Below are positions 16,060 to 22,955 of a stretch of 34,861 bases of DNA, in pieces. Source of the stretch: Comamonadaceae bacterium (GTDB taxonomy: Bacteria > Pseudomonadota > Gammaproteobacteria > Burkholderiales > Burkholderiaceae_C). The stretch is taken from NCBI GenBank assembly GCA_013297925.1, contig JAAFJC010000034.1, forward strand, positions 1 through 34,861, in the 5' to 3' direction. Below the pieces are notes generated by a model. That model had not been told where the DNA came from and ran no database searches. It was given only the letters and a program-made list of their open reading frames with translations. The position numbers were made by a program, and so were the translations under genes. Position 1 is the first letter of the stretch, and each line of letters opens with the position of its first letter.

Positions 16060-18222
16060 ATGAATAAAAGCAAACTCATCCTGATCGTGGCGCTGATTGC
16101 AGCCATCATCGCCTTCTTTGCACTAGGGCTTGAAAAGTATTTTTCATTACCCTTTCTTAAACAAAGCCAAGCGCAGTTTGGCGAGCTGTACACCCAAAAG
16201 CCCGCATTGGTGATCGGCAGCTTCTTTGCGATTTACGTGGCCGTCACAGCTCTGTCGCTTCCCGGCGCGGCGATCATGACGCTGGCTGGCGGTGCGATCT
16301 TCGGCCTAGTGGTGGGCTTGATCGTGGTGTCATTCGCCTCCACGATTGGCGCAACGCTTGCCTTCCTCGCCGCCCGCTTCGCCTTGGGTGAATCGGTGCA
16401 AAAGAAATTCGGCTCGCGCATGGCCGAGATCAACAAGGGCGTGGAGAAGGAAGGCGCGTTTTATCTCTTCACCCTGCGTCTCGTGCCCCTCGTGCCCTTC
16501 TTCGTGATCAACCTGCTGATGGGCTTGACGAAGATGAAGACTTGGACGTTTTTCTGGGTCAGCCAGCTCGGCATGCTGCTGGGCACAGCGGTATTCGTGA
16601 ACGCGGGCACGCAGCTCGCCAAGATTGATTCGCTCAAGGGTATCCTCTCCCCCGGTTTGCTGGGCTCTTTCGTGCTGCTGGGCATCTTCCCGATCATTGC
16701 CAAGAAGATCATTGAAGGCATCAAAAAGCGCAAGGTGTATGCCAAGTGGAATCACCTCAAGCCTAAGAGCTTTGACCGCAATATGGTGGTGATTGGCGGC
16801 GGCGCGGGTGGTTTGGTCTCAAGCTATATTGCTGCGGCTGTGAAAGCCAAAGTCACGCTCGTTGAATCTCACAAAATGGGCGGAGACTGCTTGAACTATG
16901 GCTGCGTGCCAAGCAAGGCCATCATCAAATCCGCCAAGCTCGCCCACCAAATGCGCCATGCGAGCAACTACGGCTTGAAAGATGCGCAGCCCACATTCAG
17001 CTTCAAAGCCGTGATGCAGCGCGTACATGACATCATCGCCGCCATTGAGCCGCATGATTCGATGGAGCGCTATACCAGCCTCGGCGTGGAATGCTTGGCT
17101 GGCTACGCGAAGATCGTCAATCCTTGGACTGTAGAAATTGCAATGAACGATGGAAGCAAAAAAGTGCTCACCACCCGCAGCATCGTGATCGCTACCGGCG
17201 CGCGCCCGATTGTGCCGCCGCTGCCGGGGATTGAAGATGTAGGCTACGTGACAAGCGATACGCTTTGGGAGACTTTTGCTCAGCTAGATGTTGTGCCACC
17301 ACGCTTGGTCGTGCTCGGCGGTGGGCCGATTGGCTCGGAGCTCGCGCAAGCGTTTGCGCGGCTGGGCAGCAAAGTCACGCAGGTGGAAATGGCGCCGCGC
17401 ATTTTGATTCGCGAAGACGAAGAAGTCTCCCAGCATGCGATGGATTCGATGCGCAGCGATGGCGTGGATATTTTGTGCAATCACAAAGCGCTTCGCTTTG
17501 AAGCAACTGGCGGCATCAAAACGCTGATCGTGGAGCACCAAGGCTCTGAGAAACGCCTTGAGTTTGATCAAATCATTTGCGCCGTAGGCCGCTCGGCACG
17601 CCTGAAGGGCTTTGGCTTGGAAGACATCGGCGTGCCCACCAGCCGCACGGTGGACACCAACGAATACCTCGAGACGCTCTACCCCAATATCTTTGCAGCG
17701 GGCGATGTGGCAGGGCCTTACCAGTTCACCCATATGGCAGCACATCAGGCTTGGTATGCAGCTGTCAACGCGCTGTTTGGCACGTTCAAGAAATTCAAGG
17801 TGGATTACTCCATTGTGCCCGCTGCCACTTTTATTGATCCCGAAGTGGCTCGCGTAGGGCTCAATGAAATTGAAGCCAAAGCAGCAGGCATCGCTTATGA
17901 AGTCACGAAATACGGCATCGACGATCTGGATCGCGCGATTGCCGATAGCGAAGCGCATGGCTTCGTCAAAGTGCTCACCGTGCCTGGCAAAGACAAGATT
18001 TTGGGCGTGACGATTGTGGGTGTGCATGCAGGCGATTTGCTGGCGGAATACGTGCTCGCCATGAAGCATGGCCTGGGGCTCAACAAAATTCTCGGAACCA
18101 TCCACACCTACCCCACTCTATCCGAGGCCAACAAGTATGCGGCTGGCGAATGGAAGCGCGCTCACCAGCCCCTGAAAGTGCTCGAATGGCTCAAAAAATA
18201 TCACACTTGGAGAAGATCATGA
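16060..18222 (+). CDS. TVP38/VTT membrane domain fused to a mercuric-reductase-like flavoprotein disulfide reductase
   Basis: A 720-residue fusion. Residues 1-225 are a TVP38/TMEM64 (VTT, DedA-like) membrane domain with helices at about 5-25, 50-110 and 150-225 and the typical GAIFGLVVGLIVVSFASTIG and FLAARFALG segments. From residue 240 follows a complete pyridine nucleotide-disulfide oxidoreductase: FAD site MVVIGGGAGGLVSSYIAA, redox pair C277/C282 in GGDCLNYGCVPSK, NAD(P) site LVVLGGGPIGSELAQAFARL, FAD site NIFAAGDVAG, and the C-terminal catalytic HTYPTLSEA. There is no MerA heavy-metal domain and no C-terminal Cys pair, so mercury reduction is not supported. The membrane anchor suggests electron transfer to a substrate at or near the membrane. 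It heads an operon with the DUF547 and DUF3047 genes (ATGA overlaps). Confidence 0.9.
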   Translation: MNKSKLILIVALIAAIIAFFALGLEKYFSLPFLKQSQAQFGELYTQKPALVIGSFFAIYVAVTALSLPGAAIMTLAGGAIFGLVVGLIVVSFASTIGATLAFLAARFALGESVQKKFGSRMAEINKGVEKEGAFYLFTLRLVPLVPFFVINLLMGLTKMKTWTFFWVSQLGMLLGTAVFVNAGTQLAKIDSLKGILSPGLLGSFVLLGIFPIIAKKIIEGIKKRKVYAKWNHLKPKSFDRNMVVIGGGAGGLVSSYIAAAVKAKVTLVESHKMGGDCLNYGCVPSKAIIKSAKLAHQMRHASNYGLKDAQPTFSFKAVMQRVHDIIAAIEPHDSMERYTSLGVECLAGYAKIVNPWTVEIAMNDGSKKVLTTRSIVIATGARPIVPPLPGIEDVGYVTSDTLWETFAQLDVVPPRLVVLGGGPIGSELAQAFARLGSKVTQVEMAPRILIREDEEVSQHAMDSMRSDGVDILCNHKALRFEATGGIKTLIVEHQGSEKRLEFDQIICAVGRSARLKGFGLEDIGVPTSRTVDTNEYLETLYPNIFAAGDVAGPYQFTHMAAHQAWYAAVNALFGTFKKFKVDYSIVPAATFIDPEVARVGLNEIEAKAAGIAYEVTKYGIDDLDRAIADSEAHGFVKVLTVPGKDKILGVTIVGVHAGDLLAEYVLAMKHGLGLNKILGTIHTYPTLSEANKYAAGEWKRAHQPLKVLEWLKKYHTWRRS

Positions 18223-19055
18223 AACAAAACAAGCTATCCTTCAGTACCTCTCGCCGTACTATTATTTCCGTAGCACTCGGCGCAGTATTCTTGCCGGCTA
18301 CCCCCGTATTTGCTCAAACATTTGATCACAATTACGCTTCTTGGGAAGCGCTTTTAAAGAAGCATGTGCGCTGGTTGCCCGACAACAAGCAAAGCCGTGC
18401 CAATTACAAAGGCTTTGCCGCAGACCGCGCCGAGCTCACCAAGGTGCTCGAAGGCTTCTCGGCCGTTACCCAAGCGCAGTTCAACGGCTTCAGCAAAGAC
18501 CAGCAAATGGCCTTTCTGATCAATGCCTACAACGCCTTCACCATCGAGATCATTCTCAGCAAGTACCCCGATCTCAAATCCATCAAAGAGCTCGGCAGCT
18601 TCAATCGTGGCCCCTGGAGAAACGAGTTCTTTACCTTGCTCGGAGCTAAGCACAGTCTGGATTGGATCGAGCATGAGCAACTGCGCCCCAAATACGCCGA
18701 GCCTCGCGTGCATGTGGCTGTGAACTGCGCCAGCATCGGCTGCCCTGCGCTTTACCCCGAGGCTTTCACGGCAACCAAGATGGATGCCATGCTGGAAGAC
18801 GGCATGCGCCGCTTCTTGGGTGATCGCACCCGCAATCGCTATGAAGGCGGCAAGCTGCAAGTCTCCAATATCTTCAAATGGTTCAAAGAAGATTTCGAGA
18901 AAGGCAACAAAGGCTTTGCCAAGCTGGAAGACGTGTTTGCCAAGTATGCGGATGTCCTCACAACTGATGAAACAGCGCGTAACCAGATCAAGGCCAAGAG
19001 CGTTTCGATTGCTCATCTCGATTACGATTGGAGCTTGAACGACACAGGCCGATGA
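18219..19055 (+). CDS. Secreted DUF547 protein
   Basis: A 278-residue exported protein. The start ATG at 18219 overlaps the preceding stop (ATGA). The signal peptide spans residues 1-31, with a twin-arginine-like SRR and a hydrophobic ISVALGAVFLPATPVFA, cleaved near FAQ-T. The mature part shows the DUF547 core: QQMAFLINAYNAFTIEIIL, RGPWRNEFFTLLGAKHSLDW, IEHEQLRPKYAEPRVHVAVN and NCASIGCPAL with two conserved cysteines. DUF547 is related to papain-like and transglutaminase-like folds but has no settled function. The hydrophobic core of its signal peptide (VALGAVFLPAT) overlaps a match to the interspersed repeat. Likely works in the periplasm with its operon neighbours. Confidence 0.88.
   Translation: MKQNKLSFSTSRRTIISVALGAVFLPATPVFAQTFDHNYASWEALLKKHVRWLPDNKQSRANYKGFAADRAELTKVLEGFSAVTQAQFNGFSKDQQMAFLINAYNAFTIEIILSKYPDLKSIKELGSFNRGPWRNEFFTLLGAKHSLDWIEHEQLRPKYAEPRVHVAVNCASIGCPALYPEAFTATKMDAMLEDGMRRFLGDRTRNRYEGGKLQVSNIFKWFKEDFEKGNKGFAKLEDVFAKYADVLTTDETARNQIKAKSVSIAHLDYDWSLNDTGR
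18262..18312 (+). repeat. Possible interspersed repeat copy in the DUF547 signal-peptide region
   Basis: CCGTAGCACTCGGCGCAGTA then TTCTTGCCGGCTACCCC. It matches the core at most positions and is read in the same frame as the ftsY and senA copies. It could be chance, since signal peptides favour similar codons. Confidence 0.35.
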
Positions 19056-19783
19056 TCAAACTGTTTAGCTCCATCGCATTCGCGCTTTTTAGCGTGAGTG
19101 CATGGGCTGCGGGTTTGTCGGCCTTCTCAACCACCCCCGGTAGCCAGCCGCCCGCTCCTTGGCAAGTGGTGGGGCTTCCAGAGCGCTATGCCAAGCCGAT
19201 TTCTCAGTTTGAGTTAGTCGATCTTGATGGCGCGCATGTGCTGCGCGTGAAGGCTGATAAATCCTGGGGGAGCTTGGTGCATCCTGTGAATGAGGCCGTG
19301 AAGCCCAGCAGCATCTTGCGCTGGAAATGGCGGCTTGATCAACCTCTGAGCAAAACCGATATCCACGCCAAAGCCACGGAAGACAGCGCGCTCAAAGTTT
19401 GCCTGAGCTTCGATATGTCGGCAGACAAGATTCCTGATGGCGAGCGTGCGCTGTTCAAATTCGCGCAGCTGCTCTCCAAAGAAAAAATCCCTACGGCCAC
19501 GCTCTGCTATATCTGGGGCGGCAAAGAAGCCATCGGCTATGAGCAAGCCAGCCTGTTCACAGCCCGCGTGCGCTTCATCGTGCTGGCCAATGAGGGCACG
19601 CCACTCAAAACATGGCAAAGCAAAGAACGCAACATTTATGCAGACTTTTTAAAGGCTTTTGGGCAGGAAGCCGGCACAGTACCTGCGCTGAGCGCTATAC
19701 TTATTGGAGCAGATGCGGACAACACTCAGGGCAGCAGCATGGGCTATGTGGGTGACGTGCAGCTATCAACGCCAGCGCAATAA
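19052..19783 (+). CDS. Secreted DUF3047 protein
   Basis: A 243-residue exported protein of the DUF3047 family. The start ATG at 19052 overlaps the DUF547 stop by four bases. Signal peptide MIKLFSSIAFALFSVSAWAA is followed by a mature beta-rich domain with LRVKADKSWGSLVHPV, LRWKWRLDQPL, EDSALKVCLSFDM, ATLCYIWGGKE and the C-terminal IGADADNTQGSSMGYVGDVQ, all recurrent in this family. The biochemical role is unknown; the fold may resemble carbohydrate- or ligand-binding beta sandwiches. Its 3' part overlaps an antisense copy of the interspersed repeat. Third gene of a tightly coupled operon, so its product probably acts with the DUF547 protein outside the cytoplasm. Confidence 0.85.
   Translation: MIKLFSSIAFALFSVSAWAAGLSAFSTTPGSQPPAPWQVVGLPERYAKPISQFELVDLDGAHVLRVKADKSWGSLVHPVNEAVKPSSILRWKWRLDQPLSKTDIHAKATEDSALKVCLSFDMSADKIPDGERALFKFAQLLSKEKIPTATLCYIWGGKEAIGYEQASLFTARVRFIVLANEGTPLKTWQSKERNIYADFLKAFGQEAGTVPALSAILIGADADNTQGSSMGYVGDVQLSTPAQ
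19654..19705 (-). repeat. Interspersed repeat copy in antisense orientation inside the DUF3047 gene
   Basis: On the minus strand TATAGCGCTCAGCGCAGGTA then CTGTGCCGGCTTCCTGCCCA. It closely matches the intergenic copy at 461-509 through TAGCGCT-AGCGCAG-TACT-TGCCGGC. The gene reads through it on the other strand as EAGTVPALSAIL. Confidence 0.6.
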
Positions 19784-19846
19784 ACCCGAATCACAACGAA
19801 TCCAAACGCATTAGGGTTGCGTATCTGGTGTATCGCCAGAAATTTT

Positions 19847-19854
19847 GTAAGAAT
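19847..19854 (+). promoter_or_regulatory. GTAAGAAT box upstream of the ATP-grasp gene
   Basis: GTAAGAATCCTGAGC, 53 bases before the start at 19907, is the partner of the string at 15978. It suggests that the ATP-grasp gene has its own promoter, co-regulated with the upstream operon. Confidence 0.25.
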
Positions 19855-19906
19855 CCTGAGCGGAGGGCGACCAACCGCCAAGAGTGAGAAGTACCAAGAG
19901 CCCAAG

Positions 19907-21259
19907 ATGCCCAAAACCCTGCTGCTGTTCAACTACGACTGGGATGCCACAGCCACCCAAGCTTTGCAATCCCAAGGCCATGCCTTCGACACGCGCGGCT
20001 TTGATCTTTTCAGCTTCCCCAGCAATGCGAACCTGCCGTTTTTTAGCATGGATCGCTTTGTGAACAAGCTCGCCAAGCAGGCAAAAAGCCAAGGCTGGCA
20101 AGCCGTGAGCTCCCAGCATGAGCAGTTTGGCGCGCTAGCCGCTGCATTGCTCGCCGAAAAAATGGGATGGCCGGGCACACCTTCTAAAGCGGTGCTTGCC
20201 TGCCAACACAAGCTGTATGCGCGACAGATTCTCGACCAAGTAGCACCCGAAGCCAATCTGAAATACACCCGCCTGCCCTGCGCCTATGGCGAAGATGTGC
20301 CGCAGGGTTTGCATTACCCAGCCTTCGTCAAACCCGTCAAAGCCGCTTTCTCCGTGCTCGCGCAAGTGGTGCGCTCACGCGATGAGTTGCAAGCCTTCAC
20401 GCGCTTTGGTGCGTACGAGCTGTGGGTGATCAAGCATTTGGTGCGGCCGTTTGAAGAGGTCTGCGAGCGGCTCTTGCCCGAAGCTGGCACAGCGCACAGC
20501 ATGCTCTTGGAAGAGCCCGTGCGAGGCTCTCAATACAGCTTAGATGGCGTGGCATTCAATGGCGAGATTAAGCCGCTCGGCGTGGTCGATAGCATCATGT
20601 ATCCCGGCACGCAAGCCTTCATGCGCTTTGACTATCCTTCGCGTTTGCCGCAAGCCGCGCAAACCCAAGCTTTGGATGTGGCCAAGAAATTCTTGAACGC
20701 TGTGGGCTTCACCCACGGCATGTTCAACATGGAATTTTTCTACGATTCGGCCACGCAAACGCTCAAAGTGATTGAATTCAATCCGCGCATGGCCTCGCAG
20801 TTTTCAGATTTGTACCTGCGCGTGGATGGCATCAATCTTCATGCCATGGCGCTAGAGCTCGCCCATGGCCGCGATCCTTGGGCGCTGCCAAGAAGCAAAA
20901 GCGCCGCAGGCGCAGCATCGAGCTTCGTTTATCGCGTGTTTGATGATCGCGCCAGCCATTTGCCCCAACGCATCCCCGCCATGCCGCAAGCCGCGCAAAT
21001 GGCGCAGCTTCAAGCCCAATTCCCCGATCATCTGCTGCTGCAATTTCCCAAAGCTGGCCATTCGCTGGCGCGAGATTTCAAATGGCTGGGCAGCTACCGC
21101 TATGGCATCTTGCACCTCAGTGGCCGCGATCCGCATGATCTGCAAGAGCGCTGCCAGAGGGCCAGTGGTATCCTGCATTGGCTCGCCCCCTACGCTTCCG
21201 AGCTGGCCGAGGAACTTCCCACCATTGCAGGGTTTCCAAACTCTCTACGCACTTCTTAA
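19907..21259 (+). CDS. ATP-grasp ligase-type protein
   Basis: A 450-residue cytoplasmic protein. The start chosen is MPKTLLLFNYDWDATATQAL at 19907; the longer frame from 19817 adds residues with no family look. The N-terminal Rossmann-like part is followed by an ATP-grasp fold: PSKAVLACQHKLYARQIL, the lysine strand YPAFVKPVKAAFSVLAQVV, acidic strands EEPVRGSQYSLDGVAFNGE and the metal-binding MFNMEFFYDSATQTLKVIEF then NPRMAS. ATP-grasp enzymes couple a carboxylate to an amine or thiol through an acyl phosphate, so this is probably a peptide- or metabolite-forming ligase. The substrate is not identifiable. The YHS lipoprotein gene begins 13 bases after its stop. Confidence 0.82.
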   Translation: MPKTLLLFNYDWDATATQALQSQGHAFDTRGFDLFSFPSNANLPFFSMDRFVNKLAKQAKSQGWQAVSSQHEQFGALAAALLAEKMGWPGTPSKAVLACQHKLYARQILDQVAPEANLKYTRLPCAYGEDVPQGLHYPAFVKPVKAAFSVLAQVVRSRDELQAFTRFGAYELWVIKHLVRPFEEVCERLLPEAGTAHSMLLEEPVRGSQYSLDGVAFNGEIKPLGVVDSIMYPGTQAFMRFDYPSRLPQAAQTQALDVAKKFLNAVGFTHGMFNMEFFYDSATQTLKVIEFNPRMASQFSDLYLRVDGINLHAMALELAHGRDPWALPRSKSAAGAASSFVYRVFDDRASHLPQRIPAMPQAAQMAQLQAQFPDHLLLQFPKAGHSLARDFKWLGSYRYGILHLSGRDPHDLQERCQRASGILHWLAPYASELAEELPTIAGFPNSLRTS

Positions 21260-21272
21260 AATCAGCAGCATC

Positions 21273-21866
21273 ATGAAACTCACATCACGCCATCTCCTCA
21301 CCACATGCGCCATCACCCTCGCGCTCACCTTGGGTGGCTGCGCCGCCATCACAGCGCAAAACCCCGGTGGCAAGCTCACCCCGGTGAACGCGCACGTCGT
21401 CGAAGGCAAGAGCAGCGTAATGCTCAAAGGCCATGATGTGGTCGCTTATTTCACGCAGAACAAGCATGCCATGGGATCGCCCCAATTCACCAGCGTCTAT
21501 GAGGGCGTCACCTTCCAATTCACCAGCGCCGAACACAAAGCTCTGTTTGACAAAGAGCCCACCAAATACCAGCCCCAGTACGGCGGCTACTGCGCTAACG
21601 GCATCGTCTACGGCATCCCCTGGGGCGGCGATGCAGACACTTGGCGCATGATCGACGGCAAGCTCTACATCTTCGGCGGTGCAGGTTCGCGCGACGGCTT
21701 CTTGCTCGATGTGCCTGCCAACACCAAACTCGCCGACAAATACTGGGCAGAAGAAGTCAGCGGCTCCAACAGCTTCTGGCAACGCAGCAAACGCCTCGTC
21801 TTCCGCGTGCCGCATTACAAATCTGGCGCAGAGCTGGCAGCGGCTGTGGCTGCGGCTAAGAAATGA
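21273..21866 (+). CDS. YHS-domain lipoprotein
   Basis: A 197-residue protein with a lipoprotein signal (ALTLGGC, lipidated Cys near residue 22). The YHS domain follows: VMLKGHDVVAYFTQNKHAMG, then FTSVYEGVTFQFTSAEHKAL and the closing YQPQYGGYCANGIVYG with its conserved GGYCA. YHS domains are small, cysteine-containing modules associated with metal sites. The remainder, WGGDADTWRMIDGKLYIFGG, is typical of the family of YHS proteins next to DUF547-type genes. It lies 13 bases after the ATP-grasp gene and is likely the last gene of this run. Probably anchored in the membrane facing the periplasm. Confidence 0.87.
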   Translation: MKLTSRHLLTTCAITLALTLGGCAAITAQNPGGKLTPVNAHVVEGKSSVMLKGHDVVAYFTQNKHAMGSPQFTSVYEGVTFQFTSAEHKALFDKEPTKYQPQYGGYCANGIVYGIPWGGDADTWRMIDGKLYIFGGAGSRDGFLLDVPANTKLADKYWAEEVSGSNSFWQRSKRLVFRVPHYKSGAELAAAVAAAKK

Positions 21867-21871
21867 TCACT

Positions 21872-21928
21872 ATTGATTTAGTAGCATTCTGTGCAGGTTT
21901 TATGCCGGCGATGGGCCATTTTGATTGA
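21872..21928 (+). repeat. Interspersed repeat copy, left outer flank of the palindromic-element pair
   Basis: TTTAGTAGCATTCTGTGCAG then GTTTTATGCCGGCGATGGGC. It is in the same orientation as the copy at 22898, so the two form direct repeats around the inverted elements at 21947 and 22803. Confidence 0.6.
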
Positions 21929-21946
21929 CAGCATCTAGGATCGAGC

Positions 21947-22034
21947 AAAAACTGGGGTCAGATCACAATTCAGGAGAGTGATCTACCCGGAGCGAATTCA
22001 AACTCATACGAAATTGTGCTCTGACCCCAGTTTT
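21947..22034 (+). mobile_element. 88-bp palindromic MITE-like element, left copy
   Basis: Terminal inverted repeats AAAACTGGGGTCAGAtCACAAT and ATTGTGCTCTGACCCCAGTTTT bound an 88-bp unit. The end sequence resembles short elements mobilised by REP-associated tyrosine transposases (comparison from memory). It is repeated in reverse orientation at 22803-22890; similarity continues past the inner end through CGCGGTGCGTGC. No transposase gene is in the window. Confidence 0.75.
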
Positions 22035-22147
22035 CGCGGTGCGTGCGAATGACATCAATTACAGCCAGTACGGCATGCACGCGACTGTTAGCGCGCCACT
22101 TTTTGTACCAGCGGCCTACCGTGGGCAGTCGTAACGCTCTATTGCAG

Positions 22148-22176
22148 TAGACAACTACTATTTATGGCTGTATATT
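22148..22176 (+). promoter_or_regulatory. Promoter of the small secreted-protein gene
   Basis: TAGACA at 22148-22153 and TATATT at 22171-22176 are separated by 17 bases, each matching five of six positions of the sigma-70 consensus. The start codon is 33 bases further on. The rest of 21867-22208 holds only the repeats described. Confidence 0.5.
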
Positions 22177-22208
22177 GAACTAAGCAATAAACATAATAAA
22201 GCACACAC

Positions 22209-22667
22209 ATGTATCGAATAATCTTTGTCTTATTGCTTTTCTTGATTTCTACATTAACCCAGGCAAAAGACCTGTGCGCACTATCAAACGCTCCTGTTTA
22301 CTCTATTGCTCCACAAACTCAGGACAAACTTCCTAAAAAAGTTGAATCGATAAAAGCTGGCTCGGTGTATCCGGTTGTCAGCAATGAAAGACAATGGAGT
22401 CAAGTTCGAATTGGTACTAAGCTTTATTGGGTCGAAAGAAACCAACTCTCTGACTCTTCAATTTGCCCGGCAAGTGTTAAGTCGCAAAAAAAATCAACCT
22501 CAGCGTCTCAAAGTAGCGCAGTATCTAAGCAGCAGGATGCAACGCAATCCAAGCGCACAAACACTGCCAGCTCCGGTTGCCCATGCAGTTCTCGCCAAGT
22601 TTGCATAGGCCCTCGTGGTGGTCGTTACTGTATTACCAGCGGCGGCAATAAGCGCTATGGCGTTTAA
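22209..22667 (+). CDS. Small secreted protein with SH3-like region and C-terminal GPRGGRY motif
   Basis: A 152-residue exported protein. The signal peptide MYRIIFVLLLFLISTLTQAK is cleaved near residue 19. Residues 20-85 look like a bacterial SH3-type wall-binding domain (SIKAGSVYPVVSNERQWSQV then RIGTKLYWVERNQL). A Ser/Lys/Gln-rich linker (90-120) leads to CPCSSRQVCIGPRGGRYCIT and GGNKRYGV, the short basic GPRGGxYY..GxKxY motif found at the C-terminus of many unrelated secreted proteins and in PBCV-type adaptor domains. The gene is clearly AT-richer than its surroundings and sits between inverted copies of an 88-bp palindrome, so recent acquisition is likely. Role unknown; cell-wall association is an inference. 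Confidence 0.75.
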   Translation: MYRIIFVLLLFLISTLTQAKDLCALSNAPVYSIAPQTQDKLPKKVESIKAGSVYPVVSNERQWSQVRIGTKLYWVERNQLSDSSICPASVKSQKKSTSASQSSAVSKQQDATQSKRTNTASSGCPCSSRQVCIGPRGGRYCITSGGNKRYGV

Positions 22668-22710
22668 ATACCACTTGCTCTCTTAAGCTTCGAAAAGTTG
22701 ACGAAACGAC

Positions 22711-22740
22711 CTCCCCACGCTAGGCCACTGGCGTGGGGAG
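22711..22740. terminator. Perfect 10-bp hairpin after the small secreted-protein gene
   Basis: CTCCCCACGC - TAGGCCACTG - GCGTGGGGAG is a perfect GC-rich stem. It lacks a clear T-tract, so it could be a weak terminator or an RNA-stabilising structure. The rest of 22668-22802 shows no gene. Confidence 0.5.
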
Positions 22741-22802
22741 TGGCTCACTAACAGTTGCTCGCAGATGCTATAGCTGAAACGTAGTGATTGGCACGCACCG
22801 CG

Positions 22803-22890
22803 AAAACTGGGGTCAGAGCACAATTTCGTATGAGTTTGAATTCGCTTCGGCAAGAGCGTCGTCCTGAAATGTGATTTGACCCCAGTTTTT
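22803..22890 (-). mobile_element. 88-bp palindromic MITE-like element, right copy (inverted)
   Basis: AAAACTGGGGTCAGAGCACA at one end and TGATTTGACCCCAGTTTTT at the other. The inner part AATTTCGTATGAGTTTGAAT matches the left copy at 21947-22034 when reversed. The shared sequence extends outside into GCACGCACCGCG, on the side facing the small gene. Confidence 0.75.
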
Positions 22891-22897
22891 GCTACGT

Positions 22898-22949
22898 ATT
22901 CAATAGCACTCCGCGCAATATTTATGCCAGCGACTGAGCGATTTCGATC
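22898..22949 (+). repeat. Interspersed repeat copy, right outer flank of the palindromic-element pair
   Basis: TTCAATAGCACTCCGCGCAA then TATTTATGCCAGCGACTGAG. Direct repeat of the copy at 21872. It occupies the gap up to the end of the ABC permease gene. Confidence 0.6.
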
Positions 22950-22955
22950 TAAAAA

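Noticed and set aside
16060-18222. Mercuric reductase
   Set aside because: No N-terminal heavy-metal domain, no C-terminal vicinal cysteines and no mer genes nearby; only the general flavoprotein disulfide reductase fold is supported.
22035-22137. A minus-strand frame reading LRLPTVGRWYKKWR and onward into the left palindromic element
   Set aside because: Only about 55 residues, no start signal and no recognised transposase motif; could be a transposase remnant but cannot be supported.
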